Below are positions 28,292 to 37,363 of a stretch of 64,000 nucleotides of DNA, in pieces. How positions within the stretch are numbered: position 1 is the first letter of the stretch; the number at the start of each line of letters is the position of its first letter. The notes under the pieces were generated by a model. The model did not search any database. It worked only from the letters and a program-made list of their open reading frames with translations, and was not told the origin of the DNA. Source of the DNA: Deltaproteobacteria bacterium (lineage in GTDB: Bacteria; Desulfobacterota; Syntrophobacteria; Syntrophobacterales; Syntrophobacteraceae). The DNA lies in NCBI GenBank assembly GCA_021780695.1, contig JAJXYD010000025.1:310001-374000 (forward strand), written 5' to 3'. The translations under genes and the position numbers were made by a program.

Positions 28292-29788
28292 ATGGCGGAT
28301 ATCCTCGATAGATTTGGCGGCGGCCAGGTCCTGGTAATTGGCGACGTGATGCTCGACTGCTATGTGTGGGGCAATGTGGAAAGGATCTCTCCCGAAGCCC
28401 CCGTTCAGGTGGTGCGCGCTCTCGAGCGCTCCGATGTCTTGGGCGGAGCCGCCAATGTGGCCGCCAACCTCGCGGGTCTAGGATGTCCCGTGTTTCTCCT
28501 TGGAGTATGCGGTGCGGACTCGGCCGGCGATAGATTGAAATCGCTGCTGGCTAAGTCGGCAATCCCTTCCGAGCTGATTATCGACAAGGCAAGACGCACT
28601 ATTCTTAAGACCCGGATCATGGCCCACGGACAGCAATTGCTGCGAATCGACGAAGAGGACGCCGAAGCGCTTTCGCCCGAGTCCATTGATACGGCGCTGC
28701 GGATTTTAAAACAAAAGATCCCGGCAAGCCGCGCCCTTGTCTTTTCCGATTACCGGAAAGGAATGCTGACCTCGGCCGATTTTACCCGCAAAGCTATCGA
28801 AATGGCCTCAGAAAATGGAATTCCTGTCCTGGTGGACCCTAAAGGTTCCAATTGGGACAGGTACAGGGGGGCGACCTGTATAACCCCTAACGCCGCAGAA
28901 TTCGACTCGGTTGCGGATTTATTCGGCGAACCGGAGCCAAACGGTTTTGAAAAAAGAGCCCAAGGTATCCGCGAAAAATATGGCTTGCAGCATCTGCTGG
29001 TGACTCAAGGTGCGGCCGGTATGACCCTTTTTAGCCATGACGGCCCTCCTTTCCATATCGTTGCCAGGGCTCGCGAGGTCTACGACGTCTCGGGGGCCGG
29101 AGACACGGTCATCGCCACGCTGGCCGCCGGGGTTGCAAGCGGGTTGTCTTTTTGCGATTCCGCAAGACTTGCCAATACAGCCGCGGGGGTTGTTGTCGGA
29201 AAGGTTGGAACCCAGCCGATACAGCGAAATGAGCTGGAAAACGCGGTTAAAACCGGCGGGGCGGAGGCCGGGATACTGAGTTTCTCAAAGGTCTGCAGCC
29301 TTCAGGCAGCCCTTGCCATGGTCAAGTCATGGAGATCCTCTGGAGCCGGGATAGTTTTTACCAATGGATGCTACGACCTCCTTCATCCCGGACATGTGCA
29401 TCTTTTGCAGCATGCAAAAGAGTTGGGGGAGCGTCTGGTCGTCGGACTAAATTCCGATGATTCCGTGAGGCGTCTCAAGGGACCCGGCAGACCCATTCTT
29501 AATGAAGGCGACCGTGCGGCGCTGCTTTCCTCTCTTTCCTGTGTTGACCTTGTCGTTATATTTAGAGACGATACGCCCCTTGCCCTGATCGAGGCGTTAC
29601 AACCCGACATTCTGGTAAAAGGCGGGGATTATCGCCCCGAACAGGTGGTTGGAAAAGACATGGTGGAGGCCCTTGGAGGCCGGGTGGTGATTTTGCCGCT
29701 CGCACAAGGCTACAGCACTACGGGTATCGTGGAGAAGGTTCTAAATAAAACTTCCTTACCCCCTCGCTCCGTAAAAATACGGGAGTAG
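28292..29788 (+). CDS. hldE: Bifunctional heptose-7-phosphate kinase / heptose-1-phosphate adenylyltransferase
   Basis: A 498-aa fusion. Residues about 1-320 form a PfkB/ribokinase-type kinase with the N-terminal VIGDVMLDCYVWGNVERISP motif and the anion-hole DVSGAGDTV. The C-terminal part (about 350-498) is a nucleotidyltransferase with FTNGCYDLLHPGHVHLL (HxGH) and a RPILNEGDRA block. It makes ADP-glycero-manno-heptose from GmhA product; the phosphatase GmhB is not in the window. GGAAGG lies seven bases before the ATG. It is divergent from the EPS export genes. Confidence 0.95.
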   Translation: MADILDRFGGGQVLVIGDVMLDCYVWGNVERISPEAPVQVVRALERSDVLGGAANVAANLAGLGCPVFLLGVCGADSAGDRLKSLLAKSAIPSELIIDKARRTILKTRIMAHGQQLLRIDEEDAEALSPESIDTALRILKQKIPASRALVFSDYRKGMLTSADFTRKAIEMASENGIPVLVDPKGSNWDRYRGATCITPNAAEFDSVADLFGEPEPNGFEKRAQGIREKYGLQHLLVTQGAAGMTLFSHDGPPFHIVARAREVYDVSGAGDTVIATLAAGVASGLSFCDSARLANTAAGVVVGKVGTQPIQRNELENAVKTGGAEAGILSFSKVCSLQAALAMVKSWRSSGAGIVFTNGCYDLLHPGHVHLLQHAKELGERLVVGLNSDDSVRRLKGPGRPILNEGDRAALLSSLSCVDLVVIFRDDTPLALIEALQPDILVKGGDYRPEQVVGKDMVEALGGRVVILPLAQGYSTTGIVEKVLNKTSLPPRSVKIRE

Positions 29789-29839
29789 AGTTTCTAACGG
29801 CAACCGGGGCGGGGAAGACCCAAAAGAAACCGGCGACTC

Positions 29840-30607
29840 TCATTTGGCGATTCTTTTTGCCGGCAGCAGCGCCCTGAAAAGATGCTTTACCTGTGAAAAC
29901 CCCATTTTCCGGCGTAGCATGCCCAACTGGTCCTGAAGTGGAATGTTTTTGGGACAGGTATCCTCGCAACCAAGAAGGCCGAGGCAGCCGAATATTCCGT
30001 CCTCGTTTCCAACCACTTCGAAATATTCATCGTTTTTTCTCTCATCGCGCGGGTCGATCATGAACCGCACGATCCGGTTAAAGGCTGTTGCGCCCATGAA
30101 ATTTTCAGGAACCATATTTGCCTTTCCACAGGCCGCGACACAACAACCGCATTCGATACAACGTTCGAGTTCATAAATTTGTTCGGCCAGCGCATTGTCC
30201 ATGCGCTCTTCTTCCTCTTGCGGATCAAACGTCTTGCTTGTATGCACCCAGGACCCGACCCTTTCGTTCATCGCTCGAAACCAGGTACCGGTGTCCACGC
30301 AAAGGTCTCCGATGAGCTTAAAAATCGGCAACGGCAGCAGAGTAATGTCGCCGGGCAAATCCTTGGTCTTGGTATGGCAGGCAAGATCCGGGCGCCCGTT
30401 TATCAGCATGGCGCATGAGCCGCAAATGCCCGCCCGGCACATAAAATCGAACATCAGGGTCGGATCCTGGTTCTCCCGGATCAGGTTTAAGGCGATAAAA
30501 AGGGTCATTGCCTCGGTTTCCTCAAGATAGAAAGGGTCCATGCGCGCAACCGAGGCCGGGTCCTCCGGATTAAATCTAAAGATATTAAATTTTAAAGTTC
30601 TACCCAT
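29840..30607 (-). CDS. frdB: Fumarate reductase / succinate dehydrogenase iron-sulfur subunit
   Basis: The 255-aa electron-transfer subunit linking the flavin site to the quinone site. The [2Fe-2S] motif is CRAGICGSC with a downstream Cys. The [4Fe-4S]/[3Fe-4S] ligands are in CIECGCCVAAC and CLGLLGCEDTCP. ATG 30607 is chosen because the family begins MGRTLKFNIFRF and a G-rich site precedes it; ATG 30613, two codons earlier, is equally in frame. It follows the flavoprotein gene by 19 nt. The CAB gene order and sequence style match the Wolinella type. Confidence 0.93.
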   Translation of the reverse strand: MGRTLKFNIFRFNPEDPASVARMDPFYLEETEAMTLFIALNLIRENQDPTLMFDFMCRAGICGSCAMLINGRPDLACHTKTKDLPGDITLLPLPIFKLIGDLCVDTGTWFRAMNERVGSWVHTSKTFDPQEEEERMDNALAEQIYELERCIECGCCVAACGKANMVPENFMGATAFNRIVRFMIDPRDERKNDEYFEVVGNEDGIFGCLGLLGCEDTCPKNIPLQDQLGMLRRKMGFSQVKHLFRALLPAKRIAK

Positions 30608-30626
30608 CGGCATCCCCCCCCATCGT

Positions 30627-32486
30627 CTAATTGGTTTCGGGCTTAAGTCCGCATATCTCGGGGTCCAGCGTGCAGATAATCTTCGTTGCGCCGTAGCCTC
30701 TCTCGCCAGGGGGCATTTCCCAAACCTTTGAAGGCTTTTCGTATTCCAAAACAGGCAAAACATCGTCCTCGTTTTTCCAAAAGGCAAGAGTGCGTTTTAG
30801 CCAGTCTCTGTCGTTTCGCTCAGGATAATCCTCCCGGGCGTGGGCTCCCCTGCTTTCCGTACGCGTCAGCGCACCCTGGGCTATGCACAACGCAAGACGT
30901 ACCATCCCGGGCAACCGCAGGGCCGCACTCAATTCAGGATTTGCTCCGTGGACGCAACTCGACCTCAAACCCATCTTCCGGCAACGATCGTAGATAACCT
31001 GGAGCTTTTCCACTGCATCCCGCAGATCGGCATGGTTACGAAAAATGCCAACCTGATCCATAAGCACGTCCCCCATCGCCGCCCGAAGCTCATAGACATT
31101 TTCATTTCCGCCGCTGCCGATCAGAGCCTCTATTCTTTTCTGCTCCCTGCTCACGGCCTGCCGCACGACCGAAGTCTTAAAATCGGACTCGTGTCCTTTA
31201 AGAAACTCGACTATCTTTTCCCCTACGATTCTACCGGCCACGACGGTCTCCGCCAAAGAATTTCCCCCCAACCGGTTAAAGCCGTGAAGATCCCAACACG
31301 CGGCCTCCCCGGCAGCATAGAGCCCCCGCAGGCCATAAGCCGCACCGTCCTTATCCGTGCGCACTCCCCCCATGCTGTAATGCTGGGCGGGACGAACCGG
31401 AATCAACTGGGTTATGGGGTCCCGGTCCAAAAACTCCCGGCAGATTTCATCGACTTCCCTTAGTTTCGTCTTGATGTGCTGAGCCCCCAGATGGCGGATA
31501 TCCAGCCACAGATGCGGACCATACGCACTTGGAACTCCCTTGCCCATGCGCATATGGTGGGTCATCCAGCGCGATACCACGTCCCGGGACGCCAATTCCT
31601 GTTTGGCCGGTTCGTAGATGTTCATGAACCTCTCTTCGTCAACGTCCTTAAGAGTGCCTCCATCTCCCCGGCAACCCTCCGTAACCAGGATATTGGTGGG
31701 GACTATGCCGGTAGGATGAAACTGAACGGCCTCCGGGTTTCCGATGGGGATTAGACCGGTGTTTAGAGCGATTGCAGCTCCATCGCCCCAGTTGATCACC
31801 GCATTTGTGCTCTCGCGGTAGAGTTTGCCGTAGCCGCCGGTAGCGATAAGAGTTGCCTTGCCAAGATAGACCCGGAGTTTACCCGTCTTAAGGCAGCGGG
31901 CGACAACGCCCATGCAGCTCCCACCGTCATGGATAAGCGAAACGGCCTCGACTCTGTCATGAACTTTTACCCCAAGCCTTACGACTTCATTATCCATCGT
32001 GTAAAGAAGCGTGTGTCCGGTTCCATCGGATGTGTAACAGGTTCTCCATTTCGCAGTGCCTCCGAAATCCCGGGCCGTGATCGCACCCGCCCTCTCGGCG
32101 CTTTCTATTTTTTCAAAAGCCTTTCCGGCCTTATAGTAAACACCCTTTCCCGCTACGACCCTGTTCCAGGGAATTCCCCAAAACGCCATCTCTCTTACGG
32201 CAACGGGTGCGGTTTGAGCAAAAAGCCGCGCCACTTCCTGATCGCACCCCCAATCGGAACCTTTAACCGTATCGGCGAAATGAAGATCCGGACAGTCCCC
32301 CTGCCCCATGCAACAGTTTCCAAGAGAAGCCTGCATACCGCCCTGCGCGGCCGAAGAGTGAGAACGTCTCGGAGGAACGACGCTAAGACAGATGCTTTCA
32401 AACCCAGCTACCGCCGCGGCAATCGCAACCCGCTCACCGGCAAGCCCCGCGCCAACACATACTAGGTCGGTATAAAAGGTGTCCAC
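30627..32486 (-). CDS. frdA: Fumarate reductase / succinate dehydrogenase flavoprotein subunit
   Basis: The 619-aa catalytic subunit interconverting fumarate and succinate. The FAD dinucleotide motif is GAGLAGERVAIAAA (12-25). The covalent-FAD segment is HSSAAQGGMQAS (about residue 43). The substrate-site blocks include FHPTGIVPTNILVTEGCRGD and QHYSMGGVRTD. It extends like epsilon/deltaproteobacterial quinol:fumarate reductases. In syntrophs this enzyme often runs as succinate dehydrogenase with energy input; direction cannot be read from the sequence. Confidence 0.95.
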   Translation of the reverse strand: MDTFYTDLVCVGAGLAGERVAIAAAVAGFESICLSVVPPRRSHSSAAQGGMQASLGNCCMGQGDCPDLHFADTVKGSDWGCDQEVARLFAQTAPVAVREMAFWGIPWNRVVAGKGVYYKAGKAFEKIESAERAGAITARDFGGTAKWRTCYTSDGTGHTLLYTMDNEVVRLGVKVHDRVEAVSLIHDGGSCMGVVARCLKTGKLRVYLGKATLIATGGYGKLYRESTNAVINWGDGAAIALNTGLIPIGNPEAVQFHPTGIVPTNILVTEGCRGDGGTLKDVDEERFMNIYEPAKQELASRDVVSRWMTHHMRMGKGVPSAYGPHLWLDIRHLGAQHIKTKLREVDEICREFLDRDPITQLIPVRPAQHYSMGGVRTDKDGAAYGLRGLYAAGEAACWDLHGFNRLGGNSLAETVVAGRIVGEKIVEFLKGHESDFKTSVVRQAVSREQKRIEALIGSGGNENVYELRAAMGDVLMDQVGIFRNHADLRDAVEKLQVIYDRCRKMGLRSSCVHGANPELSAALRLPGMVRLALCIAQGALTRTESRGAHAREDYPERNDRDWLKRTLAFWKNEDDVLPVLEYEKPSKVWEMPPGERGYGATKIICTLDPEICGLKPETN

Positions 32487-32496
32487 TCTATACTCC

Positions 32497-33159
32497 TTAG
32501 GCTTTGACCAGCGCCAGGAATGTCAAAAGCGTTACCAGACCGATCCCGATCATTATAAAGGTCAGCCTGTTGTCAAATCCGTGAAGCTGGGCGCGGTTGG
32601 CCCTTGTAATGTATCCCCACTTGACTCCGATTCTGTAGATTCCAATTCCAACGTGAAGCTCGATGACCGGAAGAAGCAGCAGGTAGAATCCAAACCACCA
32701 CCCACCCTGAATTCTTCCCGCGCTCTTTGCCGCCGTTATTGGCAGGGACGTTAGCACGGTCCACATGTGGATCGAACCCATTATCAGGATAATGAAAGCG
32801 GTTGCGGCCTGGATAATCCACAACCAGGTATCGGTGTGGCTGAAATTAACGCTGTGCCTCCAAATCGCCTTCTGTTCGCGGGCGCGAAAGGGCATCTTGC
32901 GCGCGGCGACCACAAAGTGAACCAGCATAATGAAGCCAATTAGAGGACCACCGATTTGAGCCATGTAGGTAGCTTCGAAGAATCGGGCGATAGCATTCAT
33001 CACCCGGCCGCCTCCCAGATCGAGATTGATGCTGGCTACTAAGACCATATGCGCCCACATAAAGGCGACCAGCACTATCCCCGTCAGCATCTGGAAAAGA
33101 TCCAGATAGGCCTCGGTGCGAACCGGCCTTCCACATGCCCTCGTATCCCCAGCTGTCAT
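32497..33159 (-). CDS. frdC: Fumarate reductase / succinate dehydrogenase cytochrome b subunit
   Basis: A 220-aa membrane anchor with five hydrophobic spans. Histidines suited to two hemes occur in FMWAHMVLVAS, MLVHFVVAA, GSIHMWTV and IELHVGIGIYR. This is the Wolinella-type diheme architecture. It exchanges electrons with menaquinone. It is the first gene of frdCAB and starts 55 nt after the kinase-like/BON gene, so a common transcript is possible. Confidence 0.9.
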   Translation of the reverse strand: MTAGDTRACGRPVRTEAYLDLFQMLTGIVLVAFMWAHMVLVASINLDLGGGRVMNAIARFFEATYMAQIGGPLIGFIMLVHFVVAARKMPFRAREQKAIWRHSVNFSHTDTWLWIIQAATAFIILIMGSIHMWTVLTSLPITAAKSAGRIQGGWWFGFYLLLLPVIELHVGIGIYRIGVKWGYITRANRAQLHGFDNRLTFIMIGIGLVTLLTFLALVKA

Positions 33160-33214
33160 GGCTTTTTAAACTCCTTGTCAGCCCATGCGGCAAACCGATT
33201 AAACCGCACCGGGA

Positions 33215-33997
33215 CTAGTTTACCTTAACCTCTTTTACCCCCGACACCGCTCCGGCGATTTTTTTTATTTCCGCAACCCTTCCGGGTTCCTTCATTAATT
33301 GAGCCCCGATACCAAGAGAAACCACACCATCCTTGGCGGTCACTTGAATATCGGGTTTAACGGAAAGCAGTGCGGTCTTCACTTCCGCGGCCACAGCCAG
33401 ATCTTCCATCGCCTGGAGAGCTTGCGGGCTCGTCCTAAAAGTCTCAAGCCTTGCCGTATGGCAAATAATATCTACAACGTTCTCTACATTAAGGGAATGC
33501 ACCGTAACCACCATATCGTATAAAACCGGATCCGCCGTATCGATCCCGTAGAGATGCTGACTCCACTTGCTCCTGGCGCTGTCGTCCTTTTTGATGCGTG
33601 TCTGTGCGCTCTGATAGGATATATTTTCTCGCTCCATGAGCAGCTTGACCCGGTCCTCCATGTCCGAAATAATGCGCACTTTAAGAACGTTTGGGACATC
33701 CTTTACATAAAAGTGGCCGGCAAGTCCGTGATATACCACGTTATCAGCGCGAAGCCGCTTAAGCAGGGCCGTCTGGAAGTAGGAAATAAATTTCTCCTTG
33801 CCATAGGAAAATCTTTCCAAAATCGAAGGCGCATCGTGAACCGCCTTGATAATCTTTAATTCCGAAATATCGAACTCTTTTGAGGCCTCAAGAATAATCT
33901 CGCGAGCTATACACTGGTAGCCTAGCTTTTCGGCTACCTTTTCAGCCACTTCCTTGCCACGACTATAGGAACCTCTAGAAATCGTAATGATCGCCAT
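33215..33997 (-). CDS. Cytidylate-kinase-like protein fused to a BON domain
   Basis: The 260-aa protein has a P-loop near the N-terminus, ISRGSYSRGKEVAEKVAEKL (GxxxxGK present, Glu after Lys). A cytidylate-kinase-like body runs to about residue 190, including RIISDMEDRVKLLM and a SRSKWS-like lid segment. The C-terminal 65 residues (PDIQVTAKDGVVSLGIGAQL to SGVKEVKVN) form a BON fold usually associated with envelope or membrane binding. ATG 33997 is chosen for GGAGG eight bases upstream; an ATG at 34039 is less likely. Substrate unknown; it is unlikely to be the housekeeping Cmk. It lies between nuoN and frdC. Confidence 0.75.
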   Translation of the reverse strand: MAIITISRGSYSRGKEVAEKVAEKLGYQCIAREIILEASKEFDISELKIIKAVHDAPSILERFSYGKEKFISYFQTALLKRLRADNVVYHGLAGHFYVKDVPNVLKVRIISDMEDRVKLLMERENISYQSAQTRIKKDDSARSKWSQHLYGIDTADPVLYDMVVTVHSLNVENVVDIICHTARLETFRTSPQALQAMEDLAVAAEVKTALLSVKPDIQVTAKDGVVSLGIGAQLMKEPGRVAEIKKIAGAVSGVKEVKVN

Positions 33998-34114
33998 CGC
34001 ATCTTCCTCCTTTTTGACAACTGGTTCACTGGTAATCATGAAACCGATCCGGAAAGAGGATCTATCTCAAATAATACGGAGATCGTAACGGGAAGTCCAG
34101 TCTTTGATACACGA

Positions 34115-34152
34115 GCGGCCGGACGACCAAATAAATTGGAAGATCCGGCCGC
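34115..34152 (-). terminator. Hairpin between nuoN and the kinase-like gene
   Basis: A perfect 9-bp dyad, GCGGCCGGA...TCCGGCCGC, with a 20-nt loop lies about 20 nt after the nuoN stop. No T-tract follows on the minus strand, so it may slow rather than end transcription. Confidence 0.35.
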
Positions 34153-34172
34153 AAAGAGATAGAGCAGAAGAA

Positions 34173-35654
34173 CTACATAAGGCTAAAAATAGAATTGCCG
34201 GCAAGCGAGAAGAAATAAGAGGGGAAAATGCCCATTACCAAAACAGCCGTAGCGGCGGTAGCCAGCGCAATAACAATCCCTGGGGATACAGAACCAAGAA
34301 CGATGGAGTTCTCAGAAGCTTGAGGGCTAAAGTACATGACAACGACTACTCTCAGGTAATAATAAATGGAAATTACACTATTTACTCCGGCAGCCACAAC
34401 CAGCCACACATAACCCGATCGAAGCGCCTGGGTAAATAAATAGAACTTACCCATGAAACCGCCGGTGGGAGGAATGCCCGCCAGGGAAAATAGGAAAACG
34501 GACATAACCAGGCCAAGCAACGGGTATTTGAACCCAAGCCCCGCAAAGTCGGAAATACTGGTGTATTCCTCTCCTTTTTTACACAGAAGCGCAACCACGC
34601 CGAAAGCCCCGATATTCATGAAGGCGTAGACCATCAAATAATAGAGCATACCGGCCTGGGCAAGACCGGTGCCGGCAAGAAAACCGAGCAAAATATAGCC
34701 GGCATGGGCGATACTCGAATAGGCAAGCATACGCTTAATGTTATCCTGGACCAGTGCGATAATATTTCCAACGGTCATGGTTAGAAAAGCTGCAATCCAC
34801 ATGATCGTAACCCAGCTATGCTGCATGGGCGCAAGTGGAACGAGAATCACCCGGATAAGGGCCGCAAAAGCCGCCGCTTTAACTCCGGTCGCCATGAAGC
34901 CGGTAACCGATGTGGGAGCACCCTCATAGGTGTCCGGAGTCCACATATGAAAGGGCACCATTGAAATCTTAAAGCCTATACCGGCAATCGTCAAAACAAA
35001 GGCTGCAACCAGAAATTTCATATTTAACATTTGCGGGTGAGTCTTGATAAAACCGGCAATTTTTATAATGTCCAGGCTGCCGGTAGCTCCGTAGATGAAA
35101 GCAAACCCGTAAAGCAAAAATGCAGAACCAAAGGCTCCCAGCAGAAAATATTTGAGAGCTGCCTCGCTTGATTTTAACTGCTTCTTATGAAAACCGGTAA
35201 GAGCGTAGATGGAAATCGACATGGTTTCAAGAGCAACAAAAAGCAGAATCAGATTTCCAGCGGTTGCCATAAAAATCATGCCCACACCGGCCATAAGCAG
35301 GAGCGAATAATATTCGCCGGTTCTCATACAGTTGAAAAAATTGCCATAATTTAGCGATACCAGGATTGTGAGCGCTATGATGATGCAAATAACGAGGGAG
35401 AGGAAAAAAGAAAACCCGTCTACTAAAACCATGCCGCCGAAGGTGGAACTGGGGGCGCCGTGGTGACCGACAAACAACACGCATCCTAGCGCCAGTAGGG
35501 ACCCCGCAAGGGCAGTGAAGCCAGGCGCGGATGCATTTACAAGCTTTTTAAAAACGCCCATCATCAGCACAAGCAATGCGGTCGAAACGAGAACAATCTG
35601 CGGCAGGACAGCCATGTAGTCATTTGCCGGCAGAATAACTTTGAACGTCACCAT
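34173..35654 (-). CDS. nuoN: NADH-quinone oxidoreductase-like subunit N
   Basis: A 493-aa, about 14-span antiporter-like subunit of complex I, proton channel in the membrane arm. Typical blocks are FVALETMSISIYALTGFHKK, GIGFKISMVPFHMWTPDTYEG and ALVQDNIKRMLAYSSIAHAG, with the conserved lysines and Glu. GGAGG precedes ATG. Last gene of the nuo series; a 60-nt gap separates it from nuoM. Confidence 0.95.
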   Translation of the reverse strand: MVTFKVILPANDYMAVLPQIVLVSTALLVLMMGVFKKLVNASAPGFTALAGSLLALGCVLFVGHHGAPSSTFGGMVLVDGFSFFLSLVICIIIALTILVSLNYGNFFNCMRTGEYYSLLLMAGVGMIFMATAGNLILLFVALETMSISIYALTGFHKKQLKSSEAALKYFLLGAFGSAFLLYGFAFIYGATGSLDIIKIAGFIKTHPQMLNMKFLVAAFVLTIAGIGFKISMVPFHMWTPDTYEGAPTSVTGFMATGVKAAAFAALIRVILVPLAPMQHSWVTIMWIAAFLTMTVGNIIALVQDNIKRMLAYSSIAHAGYILLGFLAGTGLAQAGMLYYLMVYAFMNIGAFGVVALLCKKGEEYTSISDFAGLGFKYPLLGLVMSVFLFSLAGIPPTGGFMGKFYLFTQALRSGYVWLVVAAGVNSVISIYYYLRVVVVMYFSPQASENSIVLGSVSPGIVIALATAATAVLVMGIFPSYFFSLAGNSIFSLM

Positions 35655-35714
35655 TTGGTTCCTCCAGGATTAAAACAAAACCGTCGCCGCAGTTTCGCAA
35701 ATCAACTATCCGGA

Positions 35715-37334
35715 TCATCGGCCGAGCGAATACGCACCGTTTTTTAAAGTCGCCTGGGAGCTAATCGCGATTTTTGCTCCCTTTGAACAGTGGGCGACAG
35801 GACTGGCGCTCTTTTCGGCCTGATACATTGCATATTTGTGCTGATATTGATAAATGAAATTATTTACCGAAGCGTCCATCTTATGCAGAAACATTCCAGG
35901 GAAGAACCCCATAACGAATACAAGCACCGCAATCGGAAGCATCGTCGCAATTTCTCTTTTATTCAAATCAGGGAGCTTGCTGTTGGCCTCGTTGGTTACA
36001 GGCCCAAACATCACCTTTTGATACATCCACAGCATGTAGACCACACCAAAGACCATTCCGGACACGGCGAACACCCCAACAACCGGATAGGTCCTAAAGG
36101 CGCCCACCAGAATCAGGATCTCCCCAACAAAGCTGTTCGTACCGGGAACAGCGACCGAACCAAGAGTTGCGATCATGAGGAAGATGGCAAATATGGGCAT
36201 AACCTTGGCCAACCCGCCAAAATCATCCATCAGCCTGGTATGACGACGCTCATAAATCATTCCGACAAGAAGGAAGAGCGCCCCGGTATTTACCCCGTGA
36301 TTAAGCATCTGGTAGATACCACCCTCAATGCCCTGGATATTTAGCGCGAAAAGTCCAATCATTACATATCCCAGGTGACTTACGCTCGAATAGGCAACCA
36401 GCTTTTTCATATCCGGCTGTGACCAGGCGACAAGAGCCCCGTAGATAATCCCAGCGATTGCAAGAAAGGCGATAATGGGCATGAGCTCATGACTGGCATA
36501 GGGAAAAAGAGGCATCGAAAACCGCAAGAAGCCGTATGTGCCCATTTTAAGCAGTATGGCGGCAAGGATAACGCTGCCGGCCGTGGGCGCCTCGACGTGG
36601 GCATCGGGAAGCCAGGTGTGAAGAGGAAAAATCGGCACTTTGATGGCGAAAGCAACAGTAAATGCGGCGCAAAGCCACAGCTGTGTCGAAATTGGAATAT
36701 TGAGTTTATAGAGCTCAAGCAGGTTAAAGGTACCCACTCCGGTTGTCTTATAGCTGAAATAGTAGAGATAAATAATGGCGACCAGCATGAAGATGCTGCC
36801 TGCAGCCGTATACAGAAAGAACTTTACGGCCGAATAGATGCGCCTCTCCCCGCCCCAGACGCCAATTAAAAGAAACATGGGGATCAGCATGACTTCCCAA
36901 AATAAGTAAAACAGAATTAAGTCCAGGGAAACCAGAGCGCCAATCATCGCGCATTCGAGGAAAAGCATCGCAATGAGAAAGTATTTTACCTTTTGTTTAA
37001 TATAGGTCCACGAACACAGAATGCACAAGGGGACAAAAAAGGTGGTGAGCATCACAAGCCAGAGGCTAATTCCGTCCAGGCCGACGAAATAGTTTAACGA
37101 GAGGCTTTTAACCCAGGGGATATATTCAACAAACTGCATCCCGGGGATAGAGTCGCTAAAATACTTAAGCAGCGGGAGAGAAATCAAAAATTCGATGATC
37201 GAGGCCGCAAGCGCGATTCTACGCAGAAATTCATCGTTTTTCCCCTCCTCACTCCTAAAGAACATAAGGAGGATCGCGCATAACAGCGGAAAGAAAATGA
37301 GAGTGCTAAGGATCGGAAAACTGAAATGATTCAT
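35715..37334 (-). CDS. nuoM: NADH-quinone oxidoreductase-like subunit M
   Basis: A 539-aa antiporter-like proton-pumping subunit. Blocks include FYLFWEVMLIPMFLLIGVWG (conserved Glu), KVPIFPLHTWLPDAHVEAPT and SQPDMKKLVAYSSVSHLGYV. The C-terminal 30 residues are hydrophilic and poorly conserved. It is 29 nt after nuoL. Confidence 0.95.
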   Translation of the reverse strand: MNHFSFPILSTLIFFPLLCAILLMFFRSEEGKNDEFLRRIALAASIIEFLISLPLLKYFSDSIPGMQFVEYIPWVKSLSLNYFVGLDGISLWLVMLTTFFVPLCILCSWTYIKQKVKYFLIAMLFLECAMIGALVSLDLILFYLFWEVMLIPMFLLIGVWGGERRIYSAVKFFLYTAAGSIFMLVAIIYLYYFSYKTTGVGTFNLLELYKLNIPISTQLWLCAAFTVAFAIKVPIFPLHTWLPDAHVEAPTAGSVILAAILLKMGTYGFLRFSMPLFPYASHELMPIIAFLAIAGIIYGALVAWSQPDMKKLVAYSSVSHLGYVMIGLFALNIQGIEGGIYQMLNHGVNTGALFLLVGMIYERRHTRLMDDFGGLAKVMPIFAIFLMIATLGSVAVPGTNSFVGEILILVGAFRTYPVVGVFAVSGMVFGVVYMLWMYQKVMFGPVTNEANSKLPDLNKREIATMLPIAVLVFVMGFFPGMFLHKMDASVNNFIYQYQHKYAMYQAEKSASPVAHCSKGAKIAISSQATLKNGAYSLGR

Positions 37335-37363
37335 CTATTTGCTCCCGCTATATAGCAACAGTC

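Noticed and set aside
28081-28311. 76-codon plus-strand frame overlapping the hldE start
   Set aside because: No ribosome site, it runs through the predicted hldE promoter and overlaps the kinase N-terminus in another frame.
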